Shown here piece after piece: positions 1 through 8,381 of a stretch of DNA of 40,670 nt; position 1 is the first letter of the stretch; every line of letters begins with the position of its first letter. The position numbers and the translations under genes were made by a program. The notes under the pieces are model-generated. The model worked only from the letters and a program-made list of their open reading frames with translations. It did no database searches and was not told the DNA's origin. Source of the DNA: Bacteroidaceae bacterium (GTDB taxonomy: Bacteria; Bacteroidota; Bacteroidia; Bacteroidales; Bacteroidaceae); contig JAFUHF010000005.1 of NCBI GenBank assembly GCA_017468985.1, positions 1-40,670 of the forward strand. The letters run 5' to 3'.

Positions 1-3000
1 GAGATCAGTGTTCACCTGCTCCTGAGATCTCTGTTCCTTCACCTCAGCGATGATGGACTTAGCCTTGTCAAGAGCGGCGGCCAAAGCCTCTACATCTTCA
101 TTCTTAGCCTCCAGATTAGCCACCTTGGCCACGTCGGCAAGAATCAGCGCGTTCAGTTCGTCAACAGCCGTCTTCACTTCCTGAGAAGCTGCGTAATCAG
201 AATTCTCCGTGTTAGCGTAAATCTGGAACTCACTCAAGTTGAAGTAAGGCTGTCCAGTCGTACTGTTCACGCGACCATTGACTTGGTCTGTAGTATTCAG
301 TACCACGAAACGAACGTAGCGATACTGACTGCCCAGATCTATCGTATTGTTGTAAACAAATCCATTGATGTTAGGAATGGTCTTGTCTTCTACTTCGGCA
401 ATCAAAGTCCATTCATCATCTGCACTTTCAGCATTAGCGCCAAGCTCATCGCTGTTAGTTGCCAAGATGTTGAACACGTAAGGCACATCATGATTACCTG
501 ATCCGCGAGAAGTAAAGGTGTAGTTCAACACCTGAGCCTTCTGTCCCAGATCTATCTGCAAGTTGTGAGGAGTTTCCGGGCCTGCGGCACTCCATACAGA
601 GTGGAAGAAGGTTGCAATATTGTTATCAATCAGTGCTGCATAAGAACCTTCTCTGCTCTCCTTAGCGTTGCTGGAGAACTGACAAGCCTCGTCGCCGTCG
701 GTTGCATTGGTAATCAATGCTTCACCTGCATCGTGAACGGCAACCCACGCCTGCTGTATCAAGTCATTGAGCTTAGCAGAAGACTGAGCCTTCTCTGCCT
801 TGTCTATCAGTTCTGCAATCTCGGCCTCGTCCGTTATCTTGTGAACATACCATGCAGACTGCGTATTGGCACCGCCAGGATAACCTACGATATTGCCACT
901 GATTCCGTCACCGCCGCTGTGACCTGCAGGATGATAACTTTCTGCATTTGCCGTATTGGCCAAGTTGAACTGAACCGTGCCGGCAATCAGCGTGAAGATC
1001 TGTCCGGTAACTTGTTCGTCAGATACGGGAACCACAGCACTGCGACCAGGAACGGTGTTGATGTACTTGTTGTTCTTCACATTCTGAACAGAATAAGAAC
1101 CATCTTCCAGTTTCGTTACCTTGAAGAGGTAAGCAGGATCTGCCTCATCATATGTTCCCCAAGTGAGGTTAGCATCATTTGCAGTGATGGCTTTCTTCAC
1201 GCCCTGATTTGCCTCAAAGGTCGGGAATGCATTAATAAAGGAATAGTATCCGTCCGTCACTTCAATCAAGCTTGACTGCAAAGCAGCCAATGCGTCGTTG
1301 AGTTTCTGAGCCAGGCTTTCGGCCTGTTCATTCGGAATGATGCCTGTAGCCGTAGAGCGAACCTCAGCCATCGTGGCTTCGAATTCTGCCTTCTTCTCTG
1401 CTGAGTAGTAACCAGGATCTGTGCCGTCAGTGTCATAGTCCTTTTCAGAACCATACAACTGATAGGCAGCCTGCAGAGCTACATTCACCTCTTCAGCGGC
1501 ATATACCTGGAATTCTGTTGCATTCCAGAAGTAGTAGGTATTACCGTTAACGGCAACCGTACGTCCCTGTGTGCTTCTGTCAACAACGAAACGAACATAT
1601 TTGTAAGTAGACTTCAGGTCCACATATTGCGCCACGTAAGCATCAGCAGGATTACCATCGATGATGTTCTCCAACTGCGTTACTTCGGTCCACTCTTCAC
1701 CGTCGTTAGAAGCAAGCACCGTGATGTCGGTCGGAGTGTCATGATAGCCACCGCTGCGACCGTTGAGCGTGAAGTAAATCTGGCTTACGGGAGTAGCCGA
1801 AAGATCTACTTGCAGATACTGCTTGGCATCAGGCAGGGTGCTACCGTTATTAGAATTGTATGCACTATGGAAATGTGTAGCAAGATTACCATCAATCAAT
1901 GCTGCCAAACCACCGCCGTCGCCCACTTGAATGGCATTAGCCGAGAGTTGGTCAACATTGGTTACCAATGGTTTTGCCTTATCAAAGGTAGAAACCAGAG
2001 TTGCAGCAGAAGCCACAGTCACTTCCTTGGTAGCTTCAATCAGAGCCTCTACATCACTTTCGGTAGCGCCAGTTCCAGCAGCAAGCGTTTTTTCTGCCTT
2101 CTCAATCAACTGATTCAGGGCATCCACCTTGTCTGCATAAGCAGAGCTTACAGCAGGATTGGCAATTTCAAAGATCTGAAGTTCGCCGAGCGTAAAGTCC
2201 TTGTTGTCGCTCTGCGGATTCATGGTCTGATTTACATAGAAGCGCAGATAGCGATACTTCTTACCATTGAACACGAAGTCCTTCGTCTGATAGCGGTCAG
2301 TTGCTTCTGCTATAGCTTTCACCATCTGGAATCCCCAGTTGCCATCGCCAAGAGCCAGACTCTTCTCCGTAGAGAAGTTGTACTCACCGATGCGCGTCCA
2401 AGCTGCATTAGCCTTCACGTCATCAATGGTAGCAATCTCGGCATTCGTTGCTGCTGCCTCGTCATTGGTTGCGTACAAGGTGATGTCCTGCCACATTTCA
2501 GCAGAGCCCCAGTCGCCGTTGCGCAGACCAATCTGCAGACGGAAGCCTTCCACTTCCTTGCCGGCATCTACTTGCAACCACTGCGGAGCTTCTGCCTGAC
2601 CAGCGTTCCATGTAGACTGGAAGCAGGTGTTCAGGTCACCGTCAATCAGGTTCTTAATAGATGAATAGCTGTCGCCCACTTGGCAAGTGGTAAAGAACTG
2701 AGAACCGGCACCGGTTCTGTCATCGCCATCGTTTGCACTGGTAATCAAGCCTTCAGAAGCGGCAGTATAGCTGTATGCATTCTGTGATGCTTCGATAGCC
2801 TTAACAAGGGCTATGCGCAACTTAGCAGCTGCCAATTCGCTTTCCGAAACTTTCTCCACACGCCAAGCCTCAGCACTCCACTGAGCCAACGGGTGGTAGT
2901 CATTCGTTGTGCCTGAGAACGATGTCTGGCGCGACCCCGTTGTCTGGAAGTAGTTATGAATGTCATTGTCACCCGTCAGGTCGGGACGCGACGTTGTTGG

Positions 3001-4662
3001 GCGAATGCCATAATAGCCGTCATTGTCTGCCAGCGGAGTGAAACGGATGGTAGCCTTGTCGGCTTCATCTGCGCGGAATTCCGTAACATAATAGTTCGTT
3101 ACACCGTAGAACCAAGAGTCGTCTACCAAGCTCTGCATCCAGTACTCATCGTCAGCACCCTCAGCCTTCTCCAAGCGGAAGATGAAGGCAGCGTTTCCTC
3201 TCTGCAGGGGATCCCACTTCAGGCCCAGATTGATATTTGTCAGGGCCTGTGCGTCATTCTTATAAATATAGTAGTAACCCGTGCTGAACATTCCAAAATC
3301 TTCGGGAGTTGCATTGGTAGCCTTTACCAAAGCATCAACGTCAGCCTCCGTAGCACTACCATTTGCAATCAACTGCTCAGAACTTGCTATCAGAACGGCC
3401 AGCTTTGCAGCCTTGGGTGCAAGAGAGGCTTCTGCCACTGGATTGGCAATTTCAAAGATCTGAAGTTCGCCAAGCGTAAAGTCCTTATTGTCGCTCTGCG
3501 GATTCATGGTCTGATTTACATAGAAGCGCAGATAGCGATACTTCTTACCCTGAAGCAAAAAGTCCTTCGTCTGGATACGATCTGTTGCTTCAGCAACACC
3601 CTTTATCATCTGAAGTCCCCAGTTGCCATTGCCAAAAGCAAGGCTCTTCTCCGTGGAGAAGTTGTACTCACCAATTCGTGTCCAAGCTGCATTGGCCTTC
3701 ACGTCATCAATGGTAGCAATCTCAGCATTGGTGGCTGCAGCTTCGTCATTGGTAGCATAGAGCGTAACGTCCTGCCACATCTCGGCCGATCCCCAGTCAC
3801 CGTTGCGCAGACCAATCTGCAGACGGAAGCCTTCCACTTCCTTGCCGGCATCTACTTGCAACCACTGCGGAGCTTCTGCCTGATCAGCGTTCCATGTAGA
3901 CTGGAAGCAGGTGTTCAGGTCACCGTCAATCAGGTTCTTAATAGATGAGTAGCTGTCGCCCACTTGGCAAGTGGTAAAGAACTGTGAACCGGCACCGGTT
4001 CTGTCATCGCCATCGCTTGCATTGGTAATCAAACCTTCAGCGCCAGCCGTAAAGTGATAAGCATTCTGATATTCCTCAATGGCCTTTACAAGAGCCACGC
4101 GCAACTTAGCAGTAGCCAGCTCGTTGGCCGGAACCTGCTCCACGATCCATGCATCAGCACTCCACTGAGCCAACGGATGATAGTCGTTAGGACCACCGGC
4201 AAACACACCGCCCTCTTTACGAGAACCCGTGGTCTGGAAGTAGTTATGAATGTCATTGTCACCTGTCAGATCAGGACGTGACTTTGTCGGACGAATGCCA
4301 TAACGGCCCTCCTGATCGGCAATAGGAGTAAAACGAATGGTAGCCTTGTCAGCCTCATTCGCACGAAACTCCGTAACATAATAATTGGTAACGCCGTAGA
4401 ACCAAGAGCCATCTACCAAACTCTGCATCCAGTACTCATCGTCACCAGTCTCTGCTTTCTCCAGATGGAAAATGAAAGCAGCGTTCCCCCTCTGAAGGGG
4501 ATCCCACTTCAGGCCCAGATTGATATTCGTCAGGGCCTGACTTTCACTTTTGTAAACATAATAGTAGCCCGTGGCAATATCATTACTGCCCTGAGCTACC
4601 GCCGGAATGCCGAAAGCCAGCATCCCCAATGTCAGCAAAAGCATTGAAAAATACTTTTTCAT
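1..4662 (-). CDS. Giant secreted multi-discoidin (F5/8 type C) protein, C-terminus outside the window
   Basis: Open frame from ATG at 4662 to the left edge with no stop: 1,554 codons seen, true length unknown. Residues 1-23 are a signal peptide (MKKYF, hydrophobic core, cleavage after AVA). Four F5/8 type C-like domains lie at about residues 210-406, 638-834, 895-1055 and 1314-1483; each ends with a signature such as GELQIFEIAN, TEFQVYA or SEFQIYA. Before the first, second and fourth sit Tyr/Trp-rich modules starting GYYY or GYYS (about 32-200, 462-630, 1130-1280) that look beta-trefoil-like. Short helical FIVAR-like segments link them (about 407-460, 835-892, 1060-1130, 1490 onward). F5/8C domains usually bind glycans or surfaces. 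No catalytic domain is visible in this part; one could lie in the missing C-terminus. Inferred role: exported surface or glycan-binding protein. The likely promoter is the -7 box at 4757-4764. Confidence 0.9.
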   Translation of the reverse strand, partial: MKKYFSMLLLTLGMLAFGIPAVAQGSNDIATGYYYVYKSESQALTNINLGLKWDPLQRGNAAFIFHLEKAETGDDEYWMQSLVDGSWFYGVTNYYVTEFRANEADKATIRFTPIADQEGRYGIRPTKSRPDLTGDNDIHNYFQTTGSRKEGGVFAGGPNDYHPLAQWSADAWIVEQVPANELATAKLRVALVKAIEEYQNAYHFTAGAEGLITNASDGDDRTGAGSQFFTTCQVGDSYSSIKNLIDGDLNTCFQSTWNADQAEAPQWLQVDAGKEVEGFRLQIGLRNGDWGSAEMWQDVTLYATNDEAAATNAEIATIDDVKANAAWTRIGEYNFSTEKSLAFGNGNWGLQMIKGVAEATDRIQTKDFLLQGKKYRYLRFYVNQTMNPQSDNKDFTLGELQIFEIANPVAEASLAPKAAKLAVLIASSEQLIANGSATEADVDALVKATNATPEDFGMFSTGYYYIYKNDAQALTNINLGLKWDPLQRGNAAFIFRLEKAEGADDEYWMQSLVDDSWFYGVTNYYVTEFRADEADKATIRFTPLADNDGYYGIRPTTSRPDLTGDNDIHNYFQTTGSRQTSFSGTTNDYHPLAQWSAEAWRVEKVSESELAAAKLRIALVKAIEASQNAYSYTAASEGLITSANDGDDRTGAGSQFFTTCQVGDSYSSIKNLIDGDLNTCFQSTWNAGQAEAPQWLQVDAGKEVEGFRLQIGLRNGDWGSAEMWQDITLYATNDEAAATNAEIATIDDVKANAAWTRIGEYNFSTEKSLALGDGNWGFQMVKAIAEATDRYQTKDFVFNGKKYRYLRFYVNQTMNPQSDNKDFTLGELQIFEIANPAVSSAYADKVDALNQLIEKAEKTLAAGTGATESDVEALIEATKEVTVASAATLVSTFDKAKPLVTNVDQLSANAIQVGDGGGLAALIDGNLATHFHSAYNSNNGSTLPDAKQYLQVDLSATPVSQIYFTLNGRSGGYHDTPTDITVLASNDGEEWTEVTQLENIIDGNPADAYVAQYVDLKSTYKYVRFVVDRSTQGRTVAVNGNTYYFWNATEFQVYAAEEVNVALQAAYQLYGSEKDYDTDGTDPGYYSAEKKAEFEATMAEVRSTATGIIPNEQAESLAQKLNDALAALQSSLIEVTDGYYSFINAFPTFEANQGVKKAITANDANLTWGTYDEADPAYLFKVTKLEDGSYSVQNVKNNKYINTVPGRSAVVPVSDEQVTGQIFTLIAGTVQFNLANTANAESYHPAGHSGGDGISGNIVGYPGGANTQSAWYVHKITDEAEIAELIDKAEKAQSSAKLNDLIQQAWVAVHDAGEALITNATDGDEACQFSSNAKESREGSYAALIDNNIATFFHSVWSAAGPETPHNLQIDLGQKAQVLNYTFTSRGSGNHDVPYVFNILATNSDELGANAESADDEWTLIAEVEDKTIPNINGFVYNNTIDLGSQYRYVRFVVLNTTDQVNGRVNSTTGQPYFNLSEFQIYANTENSDYAASQEVKTAVDELNALILADVAKVANLEAKNEDVEALAAALDKAKSIIAEVKEQRSQEQVNTDL
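1987..4569 (-). repeat. Internal tandem duplication, two ~1.29-kb units in the giant gene
   Basis: Unit 1 (about 3280-4569, residues 32-461) and unit 2 (about 1987-3279, residues 462-892) each encode trefoil-like module, F5/8C domain and helical linker. Offset is 1,290 bp in the first part and 1,284 bp after a two-codon length difference (about residues 155-165). DNA identity is highest in the F5/8C part: 2161-2700 and 3445-3984 match nearly base for base over long runs, while the linkers have diverged. This indicates a recent duplication or ongoing gene conversion. Confidence 0.92.
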
Positions 4663-4756
4663 TACGTAGTACATTATTAAGTTAATAAATAAATTGTTAC
4701 TCTGTTTTGATGCACAATTCGAAGCACTTCTTAAAGTACACTCTCATGTGAAGTTG

Positions 4757-4764
4757 CAAATTTA
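4757..4764 (-). promoter_or_regulatory. -7 box TAAATTTG for the giant secreted protein
   Basis: Reads TTCGTAAATTTGC on the minus strand and matches the Bacteroidetes consensus TAnnTTTG. It would give a leader of roughly 90 nt before the ATG at 4662. No clear -33 TTTG at normal spacing. Confidence 0.55.
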
Positions 4765-5096
4765 CGAAGAATTTTCAAATACGGTTCATGAAGAAAAGAA
4801 TTATTCGTTCAAACTTCCGTATAATCTGTTGATTTGCCATATTTGAGGTATGCAAAGAGCCCTATTGGTCAACTTTGCAGAAAAGAATGAAGTGATGCAC
4901 TCAAATCCTTACCCACACTACCCAGACTGCCCGTCCAAATGCATCTTTCTCATCGAAACATCCGATATCCGACAATATGACATGCAGGGAGCGCACCGTT
5001 TTATGTCAGTCAGCCTGCACTGTAGCCCCACTCCCACCTGATTCATAAGCTTTGAGCTCTTTCTTTTACCCTATGTAAACTCCTATAATAATTTCC

Positions 5097-5450
5097 TCCG
5101 ACGGATTTGCGCCCACGCGAACTTTTTCGGGTTTTCCCTTCAACGGTTTTGCACTCGTGTAAACTTTTTCAAGCTTTTCCGTCAACAATCTTGGGTGAAA
5201 AAGAACTTTTTGGAGCTTTTCCTTCGACGGAACGGAACGAAAAAGAATTTTTTCGAGGTTTCACTTCTGAGTTTTTTCGCCATTCCGAGCGGCACGAAGC
5301 TTTTCCTTCGACGGTTTTGCTCATTCCGAGCGGCGCGGAACTTTTCCTTCGACGGTTTTGGACCATACCGAACGGCGCGGAGCTTTTCCTTCGACGGTTT
5401 TGCCCATTCCGAACGGCGCGGAACTTTTCCTTCGACGGTCTTGGATACCG
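5097..5450. repeat. Array of nine tandem 41-43 bp repeats, non-coding
   Basis: The ACGG anchor (or its degenerate form) recurs at 5101, 5143, 5185, 5227, about 5268, 5311, 5352, 5394 and 5435, so the period is 41-43 bp. The last four units (from 5281, 5322, 5364 and 5405) are nearly identical; earlier ones are progressively decayed. A unit reads CATTCCGAACGGCGCGGAA followed by CTTTTCCTTCGACGGTTTTG. TTCCG and CGGAA in each unit can pair around a 7-nt loop. A period not divisible by three changes the frame at almost every unit, so open frames here are repeat artefacts. It lies between the divergent giant-protein gene and the chromate-transporter pair; function unknown. Confidence 0.9.
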
Positions 5451-5602
5451 CTAAACCACTATGAGCAATATACTTAAAGAGAAAAACCGAAAAGAAACGG
5501 CAACTGACTTCCATACACGTTCAGGTCACAGCACCATACCATCCCACTTTTTAGGGTACGCAAAAAACAGGGCATTTATGCGGCATTGCGCACAAGAATG
5601 TG

Positions 5603-5610
5603 TAATTTTG
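5603..5610 (+). promoter_or_regulatory. -7 box TAATTTTG for the chromate-transporter pair
   Basis: TAATTTTG lies 22 nt before the ATG at 5633. It shares TGTAATTTTGCA with other promoters in the window. The -33 element is unclear. Confidence 0.6.
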
Positions 5611-5632
5611 CAAGACTAATCACATACCGCAG

Positions 5633-6175
5633 ATGAATACCTATTGGGACGGATTCAAAACGTTTTTCAAGATCGGCAGCTTCACATTGGGAGGAGGCTA
5701 TGCCATGATTCCCCTGATTGAAGAAGAAGTGGTAAACCGAAAACAATGGCTCACGAAAGAAGACTTTCTGGACCTCATGGCCATCTCTCAAACCCTTCCC
5801 GGGGTTTTTGCCGTAAACTTCAGCATTTACATCGGGTACAGACTGCGCGGTCTGAAAGGAAGCCTCGCATTGACTACGGGCACCATTCTACCCAGCTTCC
5901 TGATCATTCTGCTTGTGGCCATGTTTTTCACCCACTTCTCCGACAACCACGTAGTGGAAGCCATCTTCAAAGGCATTCGCCCGGCCATCGTAGCACTGAT
6001 TGCCGCTCCGTGCATCAGCCTGGCACGCTCAGCCCACATCACGCTGACCAATCTATGGCTACCCATCTTCACGGTGATTGCCATCTGTCTGCTGGGTATT
6101 TCGCCCATCTATATCATTGCATTAGTGGCCATAGGTGGATTCATCTATGGCAAATACGTTCAACCCCACGAATAA
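5633..6175 (+). CDS. Chromate transporter family protein, short form, first of pair
   Basis: 180 aa integral membrane protein of the CHR (ChrA) family, half-size form. The N-terminal signature is present: FFKIGSFTLGGGYAM near residues 10-25, then a QTLPGVFAVNFSIYIGY segment (about 53-70) and several hydrophobic helices. Short CHR proteins are normally encoded as adjacent pairs of opposite membrane orientation that work together, and the second half starts 9 nt downstream. In the family the function is chromate efflux, but many members in anaerobes have no proven substrate, so the substrate here is not established. The ATG follows the -7 box by 22 nt. No ChrB-type regulator is adjacent. Confidence 0.92.
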   Translation: MNTYWDGFKTFFKIGSFTLGGGYAMIPLIEEEVVNRKQWLTKEDFLDLMAISQTLPGVFAVNFSIYIGYRLRGLKGSLALTTGTILPSFLIILLVAMFFTHFSDNHVVEAIFKGIRPAIVALIAAPCISLARSAHITLTNLWLPIFTVIAICLLGISPIYIIALVAIGGFIYGKYVQPHE

Positions 6176-6184
6176 GCCCCAACC

Positions 6185-6760
6185 ATGATATTCCTTCAAC
6201 TCTTTCTTGCATTCTTCAAAATAGGTCTGTTCGGATTTGGTGGCGGATATGCCATGATTTCTCTCATTCAGGGCGAGGTAGTAACCAACCATGAATGGAT
6301 CAGCACCGCGCAGTTTACCGACATTGTTGCCGTGAGCCAGATGACCCCAGGCCCCATTGGCATCAATTCAGCCACTTACGTGGGCTATCAGGCGGTGCTC
6401 AACAGCGGCTACTCGCCCACCATTGCCATCTTAGGGAGCGCAACAGCCACATTGGCCGTCGTATTGCCCAGCTTCTTGCTCATGATCCTCGTGATCCGCC
6501 TCTTTCAGCATTTTCGCAACACCCCCATCGTAGAGACCATTTTCGGATTGCTACGCCCCACTGTGGTAGGACTTATAGCCGCAGCTGCCTTGCTGCTGAT
6601 GACAAAAGAAAACTTCAGCACTCCATCAGAATCACCGTGGCAATTCTATATCAGCATTTTGCTGTTCGCAGCCAGCTTTATTGGCACACAATTCTTCAAG
6701 ATTAACCCTATCCGCATGATTTGCTATTGCGGCGTGGCCGGACTCCTGCTCTATCTATAG
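6185..6760 (+). CDS. Chromate transporter family protein, short form, second of pair
   Basis: 191 aa, paralogous to the upstream gene: LFGFGGGYAMISLIQGEV near the N-terminus and an SQMTPGPIGINSATYVGY segment near residues 55-72, followed by hydrophobic helices. The 9-nt gap to the first half indicates one transcript and translational coupling. Together the two proteins should form the two halves of a CHR transporter. The gene ends 49 bp before the convergent symporter gene; only a weak AAGGT/ACCTT hairpin lies between them, with no clear terminator. Confidence 0.92.
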   Translation: MIFLQLFLAFFKIGLFGFGGGYAMISLIQGEVVTNHEWISTAQFTDIVAVSQMTPGPIGINSATYVGYQAVLNSGYSPTIAILGSATATLAVVLPSFLLMILVIRLFQHFRNTPIVETIFGLLRPTVVGLIAAAALLLMTKENFSTPSESPWQFYISILLFAASFIGTQFFKINPIRMICYCGVAGLLLYL

Positions 6761-6809
6761 CCGCAGGAATCAATTTTACAAGGTAACGAAGAAAACCTTA
6801 CATGGACGG

Positions 6810-8273
6810 CTACACCTTTCGGGAGGCAGCATTACGTGAAAGCATCCACAGCCCCATGAACGTCAGCAAGCCATTGAGCATGAGCAGTTCGTAGCCAAAA
6901 TGATAACCCGTCCACTTTGGCACCAAAACGGAAAGCGAATAACAGATCAGCGGAGAAAGTACACAAACCACCGGCACGAATCGGTCGCGTGGCAAACGCT
7001 TCGTAAACAATCCGAAGGAGAACAAGCCCAAGAGGGGACCGTAGGTATAAGAGGCCATGATATAAATGGCGTCAATGACACTGGTATTGTTCAAGGCCTT
7101 GAATATTAGGGTAAACACCACAAACAAGGCCACCACTCCGATGTGTACCATCCTACGCACACGCACTGCCTTTTGCTCGTCCACATTCTTCTGCTCTATG
7201 TCCAAAATATCGATGCAGAACGACGTGGTCAAAGCCGTCAGGGCCGAGTCCACACTCGAAAAGGCCGCCGCCGCAATGCCCAACACAAACAAGATGGTCA
7301 CGCCATAGCCAAAATAGCCCCCCTGTACCAACATGGGAAACAATTCGTCGGTTTTCTGCGGTGTAGCAATGCCCTGTGAGGCTGCAAAAGTATAGAGCAA
7401 GACGCCCAGCACCAGGAACAACAGGTTGACCGGGATGAAACAAATGCCGTAGGTACACATGTCTTTTTGTGCCTCACGCAGGTTCTTACTCGTAAGATTC
7501 TTTTGAATCATGTCCTGATCTAATCCCGTCATGACAATAGCTACAAAAACGCCGCTCAGGAATTGCTTCCAGAAGGATTGCTTCGACATCAAGTCGTCGA
7601 ACACAAAGATACGACCATAGTGGCTCTCAGTCACCATGCTACACAGTCCATTAAAGTCCAGCCCCATCTGTCGGGCGATCAGTACCGTCACCACCACCAA
7701 AGCAGTGAGCATGCTCAACGTCTGGAGCGTATCGGTATAGACCAAGGTGCGGATTCCGGCTCGCCTCGTATAGAGCCACACCAGCAAGAGCATGATAAGT
7801 ACCGTAAACACAAAGGAAATGCCTATGGCGTTGAATACAAACTGCTGCAAGATCAAACAAACCAGGAAAAAGCGCGCACAGGCACCCGTCATCTTGCTCA
7901 ACAAAAAGAAGATGGTGCCCGTTTTGTGAGACGCCCCTCCGAAGCGCTGGCCCAGATAAGTATAAATGGTGGTCAGGCCTCGGCGATAATACATGGGCAG
8001 CAGTACGAATGCAATGATGAGATAGCCCAGGAAGAAGCCCAGACACATCTGCAAATAAGTCATTTGGGTAACGCCAACATATCCGGGAACCGAGACAAAA
8101 CTAACGCCAGACACACTGGCACCAATCATGCCGAAGGCCACCAGAAACCACGGAGATTTTCTTCCTGCCCGGAAAAAGGAATCATTCGTAGCATCTTTAC
8201 CCGTAAGTTTTGATACGACTAACAACAATAGGAAATATGCCAATATGGTGATGGCAGTCAACGCTTCATTCAT
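6810..8273 (-). CDS. Sodium:solute symporter family (SSS) transporter
   Basis: 487 aa membrane protein with about 13 hydrophobic helices. Features typical of the SSS/SLC5 family: FFRAGRKSPWFLVAFGMIGA near residues 32-51, SGVSFVSVPGYVG (about 54-66), and the later region FVLGIAAAAFSSVDSALTAL, equivalent to the Na+-coordinating helix 8. SSS proteins couple sodium entry to uptake of sugars, amino acids, nucleosides or similar solutes; the substrate cannot be read from sequence. It has its own -7 box at 8296-8303, about 22 nt before the ATG. The antiporter gene lies 108 bp upstream on the same strand. Confidence 0.93.
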   Translation of the reverse strand: MNEALTAITILAYFLLLLVVSKLTGKDATNDSFFRAGRKSPWFLVAFGMIGASVSGVSFVSVPGYVGVTQMTYLQMCLGFFLGYLIIAFVLLPMYYRRGLTTIYTYLGQRFGGASHKTGTIFFLLSKMTGACARFFLVCLILQQFVFNAIGISFVFTVLIMLLLVWLYTRRAGIRTLVYTDTLQTLSMLTALVVVTVLIARQMGLDFNGLCSMVTESHYGRIFVFDDLMSKQSFWKQFLSGVFVAIVMTGLDQDMIQKNLTSKNLREAQKDMCTYGICFIPVNLLFLVLGVLLYTFAASQGIATPQKTDELFPMLVQGGYFGYGVTILFVLGIAAAAFSSVDSALTALTTSFCIDILDIEQKNVDEQKAVRVRRMVHIGVVALFVVFTLIFKALNNTSVIDAIYIMASYTYGPLLGLFSFGLFTKRLPRDRFVPVVCVLSPLICYSLSVLVPKWTGYHFGYELLMLNGLLTFMGLWMLSRNAASRKV

Positions 8274-8295
8274 TACTTTATCGGTCTTTTCGCAG

Positions 8296-8303
8296 CAAAG
8301 TTA
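8296..8303 (-). promoter_or_regulatory. -7 box TAACTTTG for the sodium:solute symporter
   Basis: Minus strand reads ATCGTAACTTTGC. It belongs to the CGTAnnTTTG subgroup of this window and gives a very short leader. Confidence 0.65.
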
Positions 8304-8381
8304 CGATTATGGCATTAAAGGACAAAGAAAGGCTCTACTTTATTCTGCAAGAACATTTGTTTCACTCCACTCTGGCCTACA

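Noticed and set aside
283-3948. Several plus-strand open frames of 180-345 codons
   Set aside because: They are antisense shadows of the giant minus-strand gene. Their similarity to each other only mirrors its internal duplication.
4850-5041. 63-codon plus-strand open frame
   Set aside because: No recognisable domain, no TAnnTTTG box at a suitable distance and no signal peptide; likely chance.
5097-5450. CRISPR array
   Set aside because: Units are contiguous and uniform with no unique spacers between conserved repeats, and there are no cas genes nearby.
5107-5514. Small repeat-rich proteins on either strand over the array
   Set aside because: The 41-43 bp period changes reading frame at nearly each unit, and the same low-complexity residues appear on both strands. 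No start context or promoter supports them.
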